NCBI RefSeq assembly: GCF_002443255.2
Contig: NW_019211455.1
Coordinates: 13,527,958 to 13,591,957 of the forward strand
Origin: Varroa destructor
Taxonomy: Eukaryota; Arthropoda; Arachnida; Mesostigmata; Varroidae
Reading direction: 5' to 3'
Length of the DNA: 64,000 nt
The notes under the pieces were generated by a model. The model was not told the origin of the DNA. It worked only from the letters and a program-made list of their open reading frames with translations, and made no database searches. Positions 25,197 through 41,010 of this stretch are shown in pieces. Position numbers and translations under genes: made by a program. Numbering within the stretch: the first letter of the stretch is position 1; every line of letters begins with the position of its first letter.

Positions 25197-28100
25197 CTAT
25201 GGATGAAGCCCATGGGCCAACTGCACTTAATGTCTCCGGTCGAGTGAATTTCTTCATTCTTCTTTATCATCTCTATTAATCAGACAGGCAGCCAGTCTAT
25301 ACCGTTAGTTCGATGCTTATCCAGGTAAGCCTTAAGAAAGTGGCGTAAACAGTAATCAGTTGACGCTCAGTCGCTTGCCATCGTCCGATTTGTCCGTTAT
25401 GATTCTGATGCAGATATGCGGCAACCCGCGAATCTGTCGTACCGGGACCCGCTTTACCTACTTTAAGTGTGAATGAACAATATCTGGAAACATTGATCAT
25501 GATTTATTTTTGTCTCTGTAGTATCGCTGACCAACAAATTTAAATAATAAAAATGCGATTTCCTTTTTCTGGAAGACAGGCCTTTTTTGAGACAGGCCTC
25601 ACCACTAAGCGTGAGCCTGCATCCTTGCAAAATCTGGACGAAAAAGCGGTACGTTCGTCGTAATGATATAAGTAGATATGGATGTCCCAAAGTCCGAATG
25701 ACGATTACAGCAGTGAACGAATAGTACGGGTAAAATAGATAGAAAAAAAGCTAGTGGTCAACATACTAACTAGTACGTCCACTTTTTATTGCAATCATTC
25801 GCGAATCTCCTGCTAATTTGACAGATGGAAGGTGAAAGCTCTGAAACCGGTCAAGAGAACGCAGATCTCTGCTGTAGCAGCTGGTCATCATCATTATAAG
25901 ATTTTTCGCAAGAGCAAAATTCACGGGATAGGCAAAGAAAAATCTAATCGATTAAGGGCAGCTAAGTTGATCTTAGGTGATAGTGGTCAACAATCTAGAA
26001 ATTGAAATAACGATACTAGTAATAATGATAATATGATCCGCACGTAGGTGCGAAGTGTTTTAATGTACTTTAAGCATAATGCTATCCCTATTGTTATAAA
26101 TGCTAAAAAAATATCGATTCCATGAATAGCAAAGAAGGCATAGAAGCAAATAGAGGTTCACCATTGCGTAGGTCACTTAGCTTTTAGATAAAATTAAAAT
26201 GAAAAAAAAAACGTATCACGCCCGCTCGAGTTTGCTGCGAGTGTACGTATACTGTGAAGTTAGGAAACGAAAGTTGGACTTGACACATATTGTCTCAGCA
26301 GTGCCACCAAAATAAAATGACTATATAAATTAATAAGCTGAACACTTCTCGATCAGGCAGCTTATTACTAAGGGCGTTCATGTAGACGTTTGTTAGGAAA
26401 GGGCGAACATGCACCGGCGTTCGCAGGCCGAGCCTGAGCGTTCAAAGGCAAATGTCTTTGCAAGTAGCCAGCTGACGAGATGCTATCTATTACTAAAGCA
26501 ACGTCGTATAGTAGCCGACACAGCAACCTCTAAGTATTAGCCGCATAGCTCGCTTCGTTGCTTGTAACGTATGCACTTATTGATACCTCAGACTAGCTAA
26601 CGAATCAGTAATTAAATATGGGCACATTGCTACAATAGGTAAAAAGGTATGCTGGGAAAACGACTGCGTATCTCTCATTCAACTCCTGTTTCTCCTGGTG
26701 ACCCTGTCTGTATGTAGTTAGCAAAAAACGCAATTGCGTGTGGAATATAGAACTATACGTAGTACATATCCCCTTAATTGTAATAATTCCTTTTATGCGT
26801 ATAGTCTGTAGTAAGTAAAAAACCACGCTCCTATATATTAGTGATATGCTGCAATGGTAGCAACAGAAACAGGAACAGACGCTCGCTAGCTTCTGCAGTT
26901 TCCAGCAGAATGCTGCTTTGACGCTCCGCGACTATTCGCTTCCATGGCCATACCTTTTTGCAGTTAGCCTTAGCAGACTGCTCCATTCAGATGCTTAGTC
27001 ATACATGGGCACCGTGATTCTGCTACTTAGATATCTCCTTTTTCAGCACTTGGGCACATCTTGCTTCTCAGTCTGGTCGCTTGACAGTGTGACGCCCAAA
27101 TCTGCTGCAGGCATATCTTAGCCCACGCTTATCTGACCACGCGTACACGATTCTTAACTAAAACTAAAAAAAAAACTAGATTGTGATATTGTAATGGTGA
27201 TCTGTTTGTTTGTTAAACCTTTGAGACACTTGGGATGATCCAGGTCCGAAACCGAGCGCAGATACGCATTGTTTCATACTGAAAAGAGCCAGCGGCCGTA
27301 TATAACGCAAAATTCTAAATGTCTAGCTTTAATTAGTAGGTGATCTGAAGGCACGCAGAGCATCGTAGCTGTTTCAATTTGAGACAAAACTAATTTTATA
27401 AGATTAAGCAAAGCGCAACCACAGATTTCATATTCCTCTGTGCTTTGTGATACCTTCTTTCAATAGAAGTAATGCCAGAACATTAGTAGTGACGTACTCT
27501 ATACCGATATTATCGCGGACAAATTTCTTCACGGTCCCATGACAACACGCGCCAGCCTACGAATATTACAAATACATGTGGAGTACATTTAGATGTCTGG
27601 AATATCGGCGCCAGCAATTGAACATAATACCTGACATTCAATTTTTAATTTACTCTGGCAACGCTAGAAATCGCCTTACCCCCTCTTCTAATTTTGCTCC
27701 AATCGTTTGTTAACAACTCTGTAAACGGTTTCTACTTTTATTAACAACGACGACGTTCTATTCCATTTATTTACGTCACCCAGCTGTCAAGTCTACTGGA
27801 TAGTACCAGTGCCACGCTCTAATGGAACTTGAAAGTGCGCGAGAGCACCCAACGCCTGTAGTCCATCTCACGTCTGAATAGAATAAGCACTCAACCTTTT
27901 TTGAGTAGTGACTTCTTTAGTCGGGGCTGCGCGTATTTCGACGGTTGGCCGATATCCGGCTGGATGAAAAGGAGGAAGTGAGGTATTTCTTTGGGCAATT
28001 TCCTATAGTAGTTTCTTTGAGAGTCAGTAGTTCAGGGGCGCAATGGTTCGACGGTCTCTCTACCAGGTTTCTGCCACTGATACGCCGTGCTGGTTTCGAT

Positions 28101-31100
28101 TCTTCATGCTTGTGTAATCCGCCGATGCCAAGTTCGTGCAGCGCGTCGATACCCGTTTTCCGATTGTAGAGTAACACGACTTACAGTGAGGAAGAACCGA
28201 CGGGAAACGGCGGGTAGAGAAAAAGTGGGCTGGATTTTTAGGGGTGATTGAGAAGTCCGGAGTTCGGTCTTGCGGCCTGTGCTGATTGGAGTCTCGTATG
28301 GCGGATGGTCCCACTTTAGTGCCGCACGTGGATTGGCGAGCGCAGGTCGGCCAGCTAGTGCTAGCTAATGGCAGGGTGCGCTAGTCGTTCCGGACACTCT
28401 TCTTTCAATCAGTTGATACCGCGGCCGTCTCACCTCGAATAAGTACTCATGCTAAATTTCCCACTACAAAAATGCTAGCACTACCCGTCGTATGCTGAAC
28501 AGAGAGACAGGAACTCGCTTTACTCTTGTAGTACTTTTCCTCTCCGCAAGCAAGAAAAATCAGCCAGGAGAGCGAGAGGGGAAAACTGACTAGGGAAATG
28601 CTAGCCGGGCTCTGCCTGGACGCTCTGCACCATACAGTTGAGACAGGCCCCACTGGCTTGCCCACGACGCTGCATCGACGTGCCTCCGCATCAAAGCGGA
28701 AATTGGCTAGTAGGGTAGAGGAGACGTCGGCCCAGACAGCACCTCTCTCGGATTTTTCTCTCGCTTTTCAAACACGGAGCGGTAGAAATGTTGACCGACT
28801 AATAACAACCAGAGGCTAACGACTGAACATGGCTAAATCTAAATAAATTTACCTCTGGAAGCGGTACGGAGATAAACGCTACTTCATTCTCCGCATACTA
28901 CATGATCGTCCAGCAGCACTAGGTCTCCACAGCGCGGCCTTATGCGTATTCACTACTTATAATTAACGAAATCCGCATATCTCCCACTAAAATTATGGTA
29001 ACTGCTCTCGAATCAGTTATACCTTCTGAACCGGATAAGGAGAATCGCATAATATGGTAGTGGTCGACATCCTGGGTAGGCTATTTTCTAAAAACCCAAA
29101 GTACGGCCAGAAAGCATAGTCCTGATCACAACAACAACATCGCTCATGCATCAGATATGGTAGAGCATGCGTACATCTTTTGCCTGCGATGCGAACCCAC
29201 GATGCTTTCCACTCGCTTTTCCACTACATATGGGTAAGGGAACAGGGGCGTGAAAGAGCATTTGGGCCTTCTATAGAGTTATTAATCATTTTTTGAACAA
29301 CTCAAGTACTGTGCAAAGCATTTTGTAGTGTGCTACAAGGCGGAGTCGAGTGGAAGCCAGTCTGGACGCCGAAAGTATCCAGCACCCGCTCTGTTTCCAT
29401 CATAGCATCAGAAGCTGCTTAAATAGCGGCCGACTACTGGTAGCAGCAGCAGCAGCATCACTAAGACAACGAGGCCACAATCTCCTCTCGACCTCTGAAC
29501 GTCCTGTTCGCACACTGTGCATTATCCAGCACCAATGGGCTTGTCTAGGCGAATCTGCTTCCGCTGTATGCTCACCTTTACCACCAACTTTTACCACTTT
29601 ACTCACGGCAGCGCCGGCACTGCCGGCGTTTTGGCGTAAGCAATCTACAAGATTTACAAGCTAAACTGGCATGGGAAGAACCAAGGCTAGCAGGTAATCG
29701 AAGGGGCCGTTGTCCCCTTTTCCGAGACCCTTTTACCAGGTCTCTGAACCGTTCGTGGTTCAGTTATATAAGCGGCTCCTCAAGTGGAGTGCCGGAGCGC
29801 CGAATGTTGAATGAGGAAAGCCAGCCTTGTCTCTCATACGACGCGCAGCTTGCCTGCACTGCACACGACCGCTGGTTGAGATGACTTTACTGACTCGACG
29901 CGCGCGCACGTCTCCAAAACTCCCAGAGGGCTCCGCTCCGACTTCTTTCTTCCCTCGGGGTATCATCACAACTTTGGCTTAAAGCCTGGTCCATTTTCAC
30001 CACGAACCTCGGCTGTGCACAGGCAAGGATCGGTCGAAAGACACCTGAACTCAAGCGTTAGAAATGGTAGCGCCTAACAGGCATCGCGAAGAGGTTCGCT
30101 GATTTCTTTGCTCTTGAATGTTCCAGGTACCCTCTCCAGGAAACATTGCACAGATACCTTAAACGATCATTGTTTCCATTCATATTACACTTCTCCAAGG
30201 CGACTGCAAAAAGCAGCCGTAAGTCCTCGTCTTTGCTCTAGCTAGCCAGGCCATCCTCGTGCTTTTCGCCTTCAATATTTCAGCCGGTTGCACTAACGTG
30301 GGCTAATGCTGCTGATGCGTCCTCTTTAAACCTCGTGAAGTAGTACATAATCTTTTGCGGTTCATTTTGCATTTAGCCTTTTGTCTCATTATATATCCAT
30401 GGCAGAGTAGGGCTATATACGAGAGCGTAGCTGAATTATGTACAATGGAAATAGTAGTGTAGCAGTAGAATCGATCACGATTAAGCTCTTACTGTTATTC
30501 AGTTTCCAGTGAAATCATTGAAGGAGCGAAAAGGCGCAAGTCATTTTTGCCAACAATAAGAGCAGGATCAGTAACTTAAAGAATTTTTTAAGTTCCTCTA
30601 TGGTGTTTGTTCATTAGGTAATCAACGCATCATATTTTCTTCTTATAAAACAATACAGTAACGCCACTAGACTTGTGTTACTTATTATTATACGTATTAC
30701 GTCACGTATCCGTCCCTTCTGGTTTTTCAATTGAAAGATGAGCACAAAGGACAATGATGGCTACACAGCTATATTTTAACCTGCTGCTGCCGCCATTAGA
30801 GCGATTGTAACCTTACGAGAAAGCAGCTATATCTTCAGATGTTGGTTGGCCTTTTCTTTTTAAAGGATTCATTTTTTTCACCACGGCAGGACTCGTTATA
30901 TCAGAGACGACGCTGTCCGACCTCTCTTGCTTGACCTTGGCCGACTTTTTGACGCTGCGACCGTCGCCGATTCCCCTTTTCTGCTATTCGTTTCCGGCCT
31001 GTCTTCGGCATCTGTCTTTAGCTACCGCTGTTAAAGCTGCTATTCTATGATCTTTTATAGCTATTGCCAAACAGAGAACGTGATATAAAACTTATAACCA

Positions 31101-34100
31101 TGTCCATTTACCCCTAATATGACTGCACATGAAAGCTGCATAGTAAGCCCAGCTAACTGGAGCAACTCTAAGCGCGTTAACGATAAATGCACGTTATAAA
31201 GTGACCTCTATAAAGTAGCCTTGTTTTTTTTTTCTTTGTCTCTGTTTATTTCTCTTTATTATTTCGACCATTTCATGTTTCTTTAATTTTTTGGCGTGGT
31301 TTACCTTGGCCATGACGCAGCGACAACATTCTTGTCTTCGGCATTGGCCTTCTTCAATTAAAGATTTCAGCCATAATAAACATGCCCAAATTAGCCGAGT
31401 AGCATTGTGCACGAGATCCATCCAAATCAATCGAGTTGTTTGCCCAACTAAAACTGGTCTTAGCTAGTGGTCGATGGGTCACAAAAACTCCGAAGTTTTT
31501 TCGTTGTCGTCCTCTCATATCGCCTCCACCTTCCTCATTTCGTCTTCTCGCGCCGTTCGTGTTTCCTTGGTCACAGACCATTACTTCGGCACTGTGCTAG
31601 ACGCTCGTGCTCTTGTCCTTTCTATATCTATCTAGCTTAGGTTATTTCTATGTTTCTCAGTGTCACCAGTACGAATTCCGCCGCTGCCACCGCGGCCATC
31701 GTCGCCGTCGAGCTACAGCATCATGTCACGCCGAACCCAGCTTAACAAAGCGTCCGCAGACGAGCACGCAGAACTCATCTAACTTGGCTGATTTCGGTTG
31801 GCTTCGCCTTCTCAGGCAAATCTAGCTGACGAAAGCGAGAAATCTTGGAGGTCCGGTCATTGAGTTCTCATCGTTATAGCGGCGAAGAGCGCTTTTAGCC
31901 TTTAGATGTGACGTTGGGCGCAAACTCAGTCGCATCACAAGTCGATCATGGGCGAGCTTATCACAACATTTCCACTGCTGCCAGCACGGCACCGATGACA
32001 CCGCTGAGAAGCAAACTCACTGAACCGTTTGGGACTACCCAGGTTGCATTGCTCTATATATATATTGCTTTCCTCATTCTCTTCCTATTCGCTTGCGAAA
32101 GCGACAACATCGGACTTATGAAAGCGTATAGAGTACAGGGTCATCCAAGGTGAGCAAGTTTCATAATGCAAGTCTTGCTTTCGTACCCATTGCCCTGCCG
32201 GGAGCAAAATCTGAGTAGCAGCTTCCCGCTTCTTCCAGCCCCTCCCCCTCAATCCCCCACCCCCGGCCGCCGCCACCAGGGTCATTTTGTTTTTCGCTTA
32301 TTTCGCAGTTTCTCGTATTTTGCCAGTCACCATCGTTGCCACCAAGATTTCTTTCTTTTCAGTGTTCCCTTTTGTCGAGAGACCCTCCGGTGATGAAGAC
32401 AACGACACTGTCGTCTACTTTTACTACATCCAGTCGACCTGTAGGCGGAAAAAGCGGCGACGCAAGCCTTCTTTCATCCGGGTACTAACCTACCTCCTAC
32501 TACCCTTTTTGTATCTCTGTAATTTCTGTGAGTGACTTCTTCTCGCAAGGTAATGTGGCCTATTTCTCTTGCATAGGATCTCATGGCCTCTTTTTTCACT
32601 TTCCGTTCCCCTTTTATGTCAATTTTTCGAAAGCTCTTCTCGAGTTAGCACGCCTCCGATCATTCGGCATATTTCTCTATATGTTCCGTTGTCGTTGTCA
32701 TTTGCTCCATCTACATCAACGGCCTTACTTCTTTAACGTTTGACCCTTTTTGCTGATCTCAATGATTTCCTCTTCATCCGTCGCATTTTTCTGTTGTGCT
32801 ATCAAAAAATCGTTGCGGCTACGAGATCGACGGATGTGCAACTGACGTCGGTCCAATCCGGTACGACCCAATTTGCCTGTCAGTCTACGCGTGGCATTAA
32901 ACCGGACCACAGAGTGAATCGAATTTAACGCAAGGCAATGTGGCATCAAAGAACATCCCTGCCGCTGCCGAGAAACGCGCTGCACTGGCAAAGCAAGCCA
33001 GCCCAATAATACGAATATATTTAATCGTCCCTCCGGCTGTTCGCTTATTGTAAAAACCAGACACGTCAGGCCGACGCCAGAGCACAGGCTCGAAGGTGAG
33101 GAACGTGAACGAAGGGCATCTTAGACGACCAGGATGCGGGATATAAGCCAGAGCCATTTGAGGCTAAAAGCAAAGGAGCGCGTCTCTTCTTTGTTTAGTC
33201 AGCTACGGCATCCTCTGTCGGATTTTAGCAGCCCGGCCGTCGATGCTACTTCTATCGAAAGCCAAATGCATAGATAAGTACTCAGTTGAGTAGAAGTCAG
33301 CGTCGGAAGGCCCAATGACAGTGGAAATAGGATGTGCGACAAGGATTCGAAGCAGACAGCAGGAAATCTGCTTCTGCTTTGTAAGCGTTGGCAGGAAACG
33401 ACTATTGCACAACGACATAAGGGCGCATCGACTATCCAGTCGACAACGGAAGAATGACAAAAGTTGATATGCTATAGGGCTTACTGACTTGATAACTTAG
33501 TAGAGTTTAGTGGAGCCACTGAGTGCCGACCAAGCAGCTAAGCCATCAGCAGCAGCTAGCGAGCGGGTGAGCTAACTGGCAGCAGTATCGTCGAGTATGC
33601 TATATTACATAGTGCCTTTCTATCTCCTTAAGTTTGCAGGCCGCCATGGCACCGACAAATCTTAAAGAGCAGAACGAACGGTGCCAGCGGCGGCTGAGTT
33701 AGCATTAGCATCAGCGCACTCTAGCAAAGACCGGACCCAGCTCCGAAGGCCCGTAAGCAAAGCGTAACACTACTACTACTACTGTCACTTCCAGTCATGT
33801 GGGCACAGTGCACACGACGTGGTCTTTACGCCATTCATGCCACATAATTTGGCACTCTTCGACTGGCCTTGCGCTGCCTTAGTTAACGCTACGCAGGGCC
33901 TGAATACAGATCCGAATTTAGCCGCGGGAAACAACCAGCTTGTCAGCGAGCAGGCAAACAAAATAGGGCCGTTTACCTTGCGGACAATATTGGTGAGCTG
34001 TAAACTAAAGCAGATGGGTAGACGACATTGACATACATAATATGGTACGTAGAGATGGACGGGTCAAAACGCTGAGAAGTTGTCTAGATGGTGAAAACCA

Positions 34101-36280
34101 CGCCAGTGGTCTCTTTCCGGATCGGGACGTTCATGCTGTCATCGTATCGTATGGACCTCAATGCGTGCCTGTCACTGCGGATGTTACCTGCACAAATCGA
34201 CTCGCATAATTGGCCGGATGGAGACAGGTTAGATTTAAACGACGATTGTATGACAGGGATATGAATGGGAAGGATCTATCTGCTTGGTATCTATTTTATT
34301 CCTATTTATTTTAACAAGAAAGAAAGTTCTGCCAGTTTCGCCATTCTGCATCCTTCCTATTTATTATATAATAAAATGCACATCTGTTAAGGTGAATGTC
34401 TTTATTATATGCATTCTTTGTGGAGCTTAGTTGAGGGCTTAGAGCGGCCGGCAACAACTGTGGATTGAGCGTCTCCACCCACACCGTTAATGGCATCGGA
34501 GGTCGAACCGTTTGGCTAGAGAGCCGAAGAGCTCGATTGATACTTGTTCAGGCCACAGAAAAGTACTGAGGAGACAGTCACTGAGGCACATTCGTTGTTC
34601 CGTCACTGAAGGGAATATCAACCAAAGACAGGCCATGCTTTGTCACTTGTGTAATCCATGCAGACACTACCAACTGGGACCTCGAACCTGCGGTCGAACC
34701 CAATAAGCATCCAGCGGTTCGTCTGTTCATCTGTGATCTTTGTCGAGACAAAGGGCAATTGTATAAAAACAGACTCGACCAGAACAAGGTTACAGCATAG
34801 TGCTGTGATAATGCGCTACGCCAACGGATGCAGGCTCGCTCAAAAAGCTACAGGAGAACGGCAGTTTGTCAGGTCATTCACATGCTGCGGCGCTGGTGTG
34901 ATCGAGTAGATGGTAACTGCAAACAGAAAACATAAAATAAAGACCAAATTGTCCTCGCCAATGACAAACAGAGCCAATTTTGTGACAGATAAGCGAGCAA
35001 TCCTGGGGATGTCTTAGTCATTTTCTCGCGGATCGAATAATTTACAGTAAGGCCATTCATCTCTCAAAAAACCCACGGAGAGTAATGCTAGCAGGTTCAA
35101 GAGGAAGCCAATTGTGGATCAGATAAGGAGCACTGTTTCACCTGCTTAATGACAGCGTTGGTACCACTCTCATTGTTCATAACTTTGGCAAAAATGGCTT
35201 GCTTTAATAGCATTTTTTTTGCTTGTTTGTTGTAATGATGTTATATTAGACTACCGATATCACGCCAGGACAATTCGTTTGCTATCTCACAAACGTAACA
35301 AACCGTATTGCCGTAAGCGGTAGTCGGTGTCAAACAACGGAAGACAATTAGAGCGTTTTTGGTAGCAAATTAAGCTAACTTAAGAGCCAATTTACCAACG
35401 AAATAAAGAAGAATGCATGCTTTTCCATAGAGGATAAAACATCTTATTTTCTTTACGAGGCGCATACGGCTCTCTCTCATACTCATCACAGTACAGCTCG
35501 TGTATATGGACCCATTGTTAATAATGATCACGAATAGTCGTGGTCCGACATTTTAAGGTCTGTTCTCAAGTGGTTTAGGCCTTCGTACTAGTTATTTCTA
35601 CTAATTTCTATATTGCATATTTTATCCATATCTGAACGGGATCAATGGCTAAATCAGAAAGTTTCAGGGTGAGATGGCTCGTGATCGTTGTATTTGCAAG
35701 TAATATTATAGCCTGCGTGAGCTGCGCTGCCGTACGCCGACTCTTCTTTGACACTGAAGTCTACTGTTATGGAGCACAGTAATATAACGATTATCTACCA
35801 CAAAGGAACAATTGCACGGAAACACTCTGAGACCCGTTGAATCCATGCCACCAGCATGAAACAGGTGCGTAGATATATACTCGAGCCATCGACATCGTAA
35901 GACAACGGCAATTTGAATGGAAATACCCGTTGACAGACGGTACTTGCTCGCAAAGACTTGGCACAATACCCACTCTGCCTTTTGTCACATGTCATCAAGA
36001 ACAGAACTGATGGTCTGCTGCGATCAGCCATCATCACGGGGTAACCTGCCTCTAAACATCACAACCCCTATCACAAGTTGAATTTGCCTGTTTGTCTATT
36101 TGGACCGTGAAGACCGGCTCCGTTATATATGAATACTTAATCCATATGTGTTTTTTTTTTATCATTTCTGGGTTTTGTCTTAGTAGAGAGCATTATGACA
36201 CGAATGATTTCTTTTTCTCACATATTGTATGCAAATGCAGTCGAGTAATGTTTGCTTGTGAGTCAAGGTCTGTGTTTTCG

Positions 36281-36303
36281 TGTGTCTGTGTGTGTGTGTG
36301 TGT
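36281..36303. repeat. (TG)n microsatellite, one interruption
   Basis: TGTGTC followed by an uninterrupted TG run, about 23 bp in total. Confidence 0.93.
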
Positions 36304-39300
36304 ACCTATTTGTATGTTTACGCGCTGGTGTTGAGGAACTGTTTTCTTTGTTTCCAGTTATTTATCTTTCAACTCTTGCTTCCTTCAACAGAGACAAACA
36401 ATAATCAGGTTAAGATAGAATTATGAACAGAGGAAGAGGTGTTGCTAGCTCTACAGCGGGCCATACCCAACTATATTTTAAGCTCCTCTAAGAGTTTCGC
36501 GAGAGCCGTAGACATATAATAGATACACGTGTTAACAGGATCAGAAACAACGACGACAGGAAGACTACAAAAAATTTTAGCTTTGACAACATGTCAGTAA
36601 CGCATGAAGCTAGCCGTCGCAGCAACAGATCATGATCATTCTGCACATAAACACGTTGCTGGTATTTAACCCCAACTGTAATAACTCAGTGCACAGGAAA
36701 TCCTATAAGAAACATGTCGCATAAAAACAGAGGCGATAACAGTCCCGGCAGCAGTGTACGAGGTTGGCAGAAACAGCAGCGAATGAGTGAGTCGGTCTGT
36801 TTGGCCCGCATCGAAAAAAAAACTATTGAAAAAGAAGCTTGTCATATAACAAACCAGTAAGCCAGCAGCCCTAAGTCGCCGTCTGACATGATGGGCTTAA
36901 CGACGGGCTAAAATCATTATAGTTGACACATTGCAGCTGCTGACACTAGCAAGCGTATTGACACGGCTGCGGCTCTCGTTATCCCTTCCTCGCTTCGTGC
37001 TTTTATTCGTCCGCTTTATCGCCACGAGTTCGTCTGCTATAGCAGCGATGACGTTTTGACGGGAGGATGATCGGTCAACGAGACCGACTGACCGCCCTGG
37101 CTTACCAGCCTGCGTATGGCTGCTAGTGAGCCGCCCCCATTTTTCACGCTATTCTCTATTCGCGGACATAAATACACATATACATAATCACAGCAAGATG
37201 ATTATATTCCGTTTTGTCGTACCGCGCCTGCGATACACCGTCTCCTACCAGCTCGTATTTTTTCCCTTCGCCGTAACGTAGTGAAACTCTGTGAAAAGCA
37301 TAAGTACGTATCCAATTTATGGTGGAGTAGTTTTCCCCCACCGTGGGTTCGGGCCGGTTTATTCATTCAGTTACTCGTTGACTCGGCCATTTTGCCTCGA
37401 TGCACTTGAGTAGAGGCTGTCGCCTCTGCGGCCGATGATGACGCCAGCCGAAGCAGGAGTATTGGTGGTTAAAACTGGTTCTATTGACAACTAACAGCTC
37501 GTTTATTTCGACTTGACGACAAGACCTAGCTGCGAAAGGCACGTCACAGTCTCTCATTCAACCTGAGAACGAGTCGCCGACAACGAGCCATAAAACATTT
37601 ATGTGTGTATATACACTCGGCAAAGGCCTACTCTGCCATATTCTTGTTTCGGCCCTATGCCTCCTGTGCGCTCACCATGCTACGAGGAAGAGCAAAAGTC
37701 TTGCCTCGCAGATCCCCGCTGCTGGTGGCTCTTGCCTTTTTCGACCGATATGCGGTGTCACATATAAACGAGATTGCTAACTGTTACTTATTATAAGCGT
37801 AAACAAGATGATAAACGTATTACTCAAAACGCTGTCGTAAAACCCAGAGCAGAAGCACGACATGGGCTAGTAGTTCAGCGACAAATGACAGGTTTATTGA
37901 CCCCTGTTGTTCTTTCAGTGATACGATACATAATGCATGCCGCAAGATCCACCGCAAGTAACTATTCCAGATACACATGATCCAGACAGACAGACAAATC
38001 GTGCGCAAAAGGCGATCGTTTCTAACAATCACCAGTAAATGTCAAGCACACATGAGCGGTGGTAAACGTTGAGGTAAGCAATAGGAAAATGATGGTAAGT
38101 TTTTGTACTGTACATGCAGTACATTCTTACACTTCATAGCCAGCTATATTAACCCATTGACCTGTAGCCTTTTCCCCTCTTACTGCTGGGTTGAACTTTA
38201 TTCTTGGAAAAAAAACAACCCGCCATATTATTCATATCCTCGTCTACTAGGACAACTTATCTGACATGACATCAGTTGTCACCATGAGGAACATTTACTG
38301 CTTTCAAGTAAGATTTCGACTAGTTAGATCCGTTCAGGGCAAAAAGAGTTTCTGTTTTGCTCCTATTAATGGCAATGCTAGATACGTTAATGTAAATAGT
38401 CTCGTCTACACGACCTTACCACAGAAGAAGAATGGATGATACTGGAAAGACCTTGTATCCGCGCAAGCATTGTACCAGATATATAATTGGTACAATACCA
38501 ATTGGTAAAAACAACAGCTGCTTCTCGTTGCAGGGCTATTGCTTTGGTATCGAAACGGTGACTACAGATGTTGATCCCTATGCGTAATGTGAAACAAACG
38601 TTGAATAATATGAGCCATATTCAATGCTTGCATATGAAAATGTCGTGTATATCTATAACGGTCGTAAGCCAACAGCAGTCGCTGAGCTAGATCAATATTT
38701 CGAGAAGAATGAACGGCTTTACGGTCTATGTAGAAGATCAGGAAACTGTGACCGATTTTTTATAACGTAACGATTATAGGCATCTAGTATTGCCAATCCC
38801 CAAAACGAAATGAGAAGCAGTTAGAACCACCTCTATATTAGTTGGCGACAAAGCTAAACTACGGAAAGCGCCAGATACGCGGAAGCACTGTCTCTAGGTA
38901 GATTGATACGGCAAATGGTGTAGATAGGCGGTCACGGTTCGCACCATTATTATGGCGGTTGCGTCTTTTAAGAGCCCCCCGCCCCTTTCCCGTCACTCTC
39001 TAACAAACGATCTATGCACTAACAGACCCCAACGAAACCATTTAAAAAAAATGAACAACCGCGATATCGTATGGCCAGCCCCATTAGTGCTGCTAGCTTG
39101 TGGAAATCATCGCAGCGGTAGCAGAATTACTGCGGGATAACTGTGCTAACCACAATGTTAAAGCAGGGTATACGGGCGAGAGACGTTCCTAAGGGCAGTC
39201 GTGCTCTTAGAACCTCTAGTACGTGCTCTAGTAAGAAAAAGTAGCTTAAAACCAGGGCAGACTCAAATTTTGAGAACGATTTAGAATCGGACTTGAAGGT

Positions 39301-41010
39301 AAGTAAATCCCTAGAGCATATCGTTACCAGGTTATCACGATTTCAGCTTTGAGTCACAAATACCACATTATAGAAGAATGTAAAAAGATAAACAATTATT
39401 GTAAATCTGCAACATTATGTAAACTGGGCTTGCATCGATTTACGGGGTCGCTTACTTGCAGTTTTCGTTATTACATTACCATCTGATTGTCTGCAGTAGT
39501 GCTTATGATTCTAATACCGCACGGAAAACACCAATGATGTTGGCATCTGCTCAAAACTTGTAGAAGTAATACGCCAATACACAGAGAATTAGCGCCCTAA
39601 AAGCTACTTTCGGCTGTTTAATCCATTTAGGTGCTTACGATGGAAATTTTCATCAAGCCTAAGAGATCGGTTGAAATTTTCGCAGTGCGCTCTGTTATTA
39701 TTGTTTCTAAGTAATTTTTAGAAAACGTGTCAGATGATCCAGTAAGAGTGGGTTATGGATAAAGGTAAAACTTCCAATTATTAAATGGCGTTTAGCATTG
39801 TTTTTCATCCTGGCTAGAACGCGCTCATATTTTGTGATAACAACAAATGGCCGTAAAAAGGTATAACTAAGTGACCCATCTTATAGCTCTGCGAGCCGGG
39901 GTTCGCCTCAAGCGAAACAAAGCAGCAGGTTCCGTATTTAAGTATGTTTCCATACCGGGAAAGAACGAAATTGAGCTTTGGCCAAGTCATAACAAAGTAG
40001 CTAACAATGAGTTGGAGATCAATGATCAAAACATTCAAAACAAGTCTTTTCTCCTTTTTTAATGGACATCCTAAACACTCCGACTAGTTCCGTAGGCAGA
40101 AACAGGGGCCATCCTATGCATAGGATCCCGGCTTTGTTTCATCTAACTGATAGCAATCGTAAAAAACTTATGTGTTCTTGACCGTTTCTGAGCTTCTCAG
40201 CAACGCCGGTTTGTCTCACCCGCGCTGCCATTGCAATGACCTTAGTCGAACCCTTTCGATTTCAAAATGGCACATTCTTCCGGTCAGCGGAGCCCATCGA
40301 CAGCTCTCCCAGCGCGCGATGGAAGCGGTCGACAGGGTTTGCTCTCGCCATTGCTTTCAACTTCACCTATATCCATGTTCCAAGTTCGCTTTGAACCTCC
40401 TAAATCCCCAATCACCCCTTTGAGGCTCCTCTTATCCCTTAGTTCCGTTGAGATCGAGTGTTAGGTTTCACAATAATCGCAGTTTTCGGGATTGGATCCG
40501 AGAGCATGAGAGTTCCTTTGAAGTTTTCCGTCGAGGCAGTAGCAGCGGCAAAAGAAGAGAACAACGAGGAAAGCTTTTGCATAAGTGACCAGGCTGATTG
40601 GCTGGCGGAAAGGAGCTGCTTGCAGAGAAAACCGGCAAACTGGGATCCTTCCGTTTCTGTAGCCCGTTTTTCTGCGAAACGGGAAAAGGGGGTGGTTAGA
40701 TGGTGATGTGGAGTTACGCTGCAATCTTCTCTGGAGGGGGACAGCAGGCTTTTCCCGCCCTGCGTTCTTTGGACGTCAGTAGATTTGGGGGTGTGAAGAG
40801 CTTCTAGGCCTGCTCGACCCTTCTAGTTTACGGCTTCCGTGAGAAGGAGAATCAGCTAGAGAAGAGGACCCGGGAAGTGTCCCAGTTTCGGCGATTTGGC
40901 TTTACAGCGGGACCCCCCTGACAACTTCCTTCGACAAGAGAGACAGCGGGAGCAAGATCATCTTGCTTGATATGTGCACGTTTGCCATCGCGGATATATG
41001 TAAGATTCTA

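Noticed and set aside
31908..32153. Plus-strand frame with a hydrophobic run (VALLYIYIAFLILFLF) ending at AAG|GTGAGC
   Set aside because: The hydrophobic run is encoded by an AT microsatellite and a pyrimidine tract that is equally well explained as an acceptor signal; no family match.
37156..37341. Minus-strand frame containing YGEGKKYELVGDG after a CTTTTCACAG acceptor
   Set aside because: The acceptor is good but no convincing donor follows, and I recognise no family.
39154..39298. Plus-strand reading frame ending at a strong donor (AAG|GTAAGT) after an acidic peptide
   Set aside because: An in-frame TAG interrupts it, the candidate acceptors lack a pyrimidine tract, and another frame is equally open.
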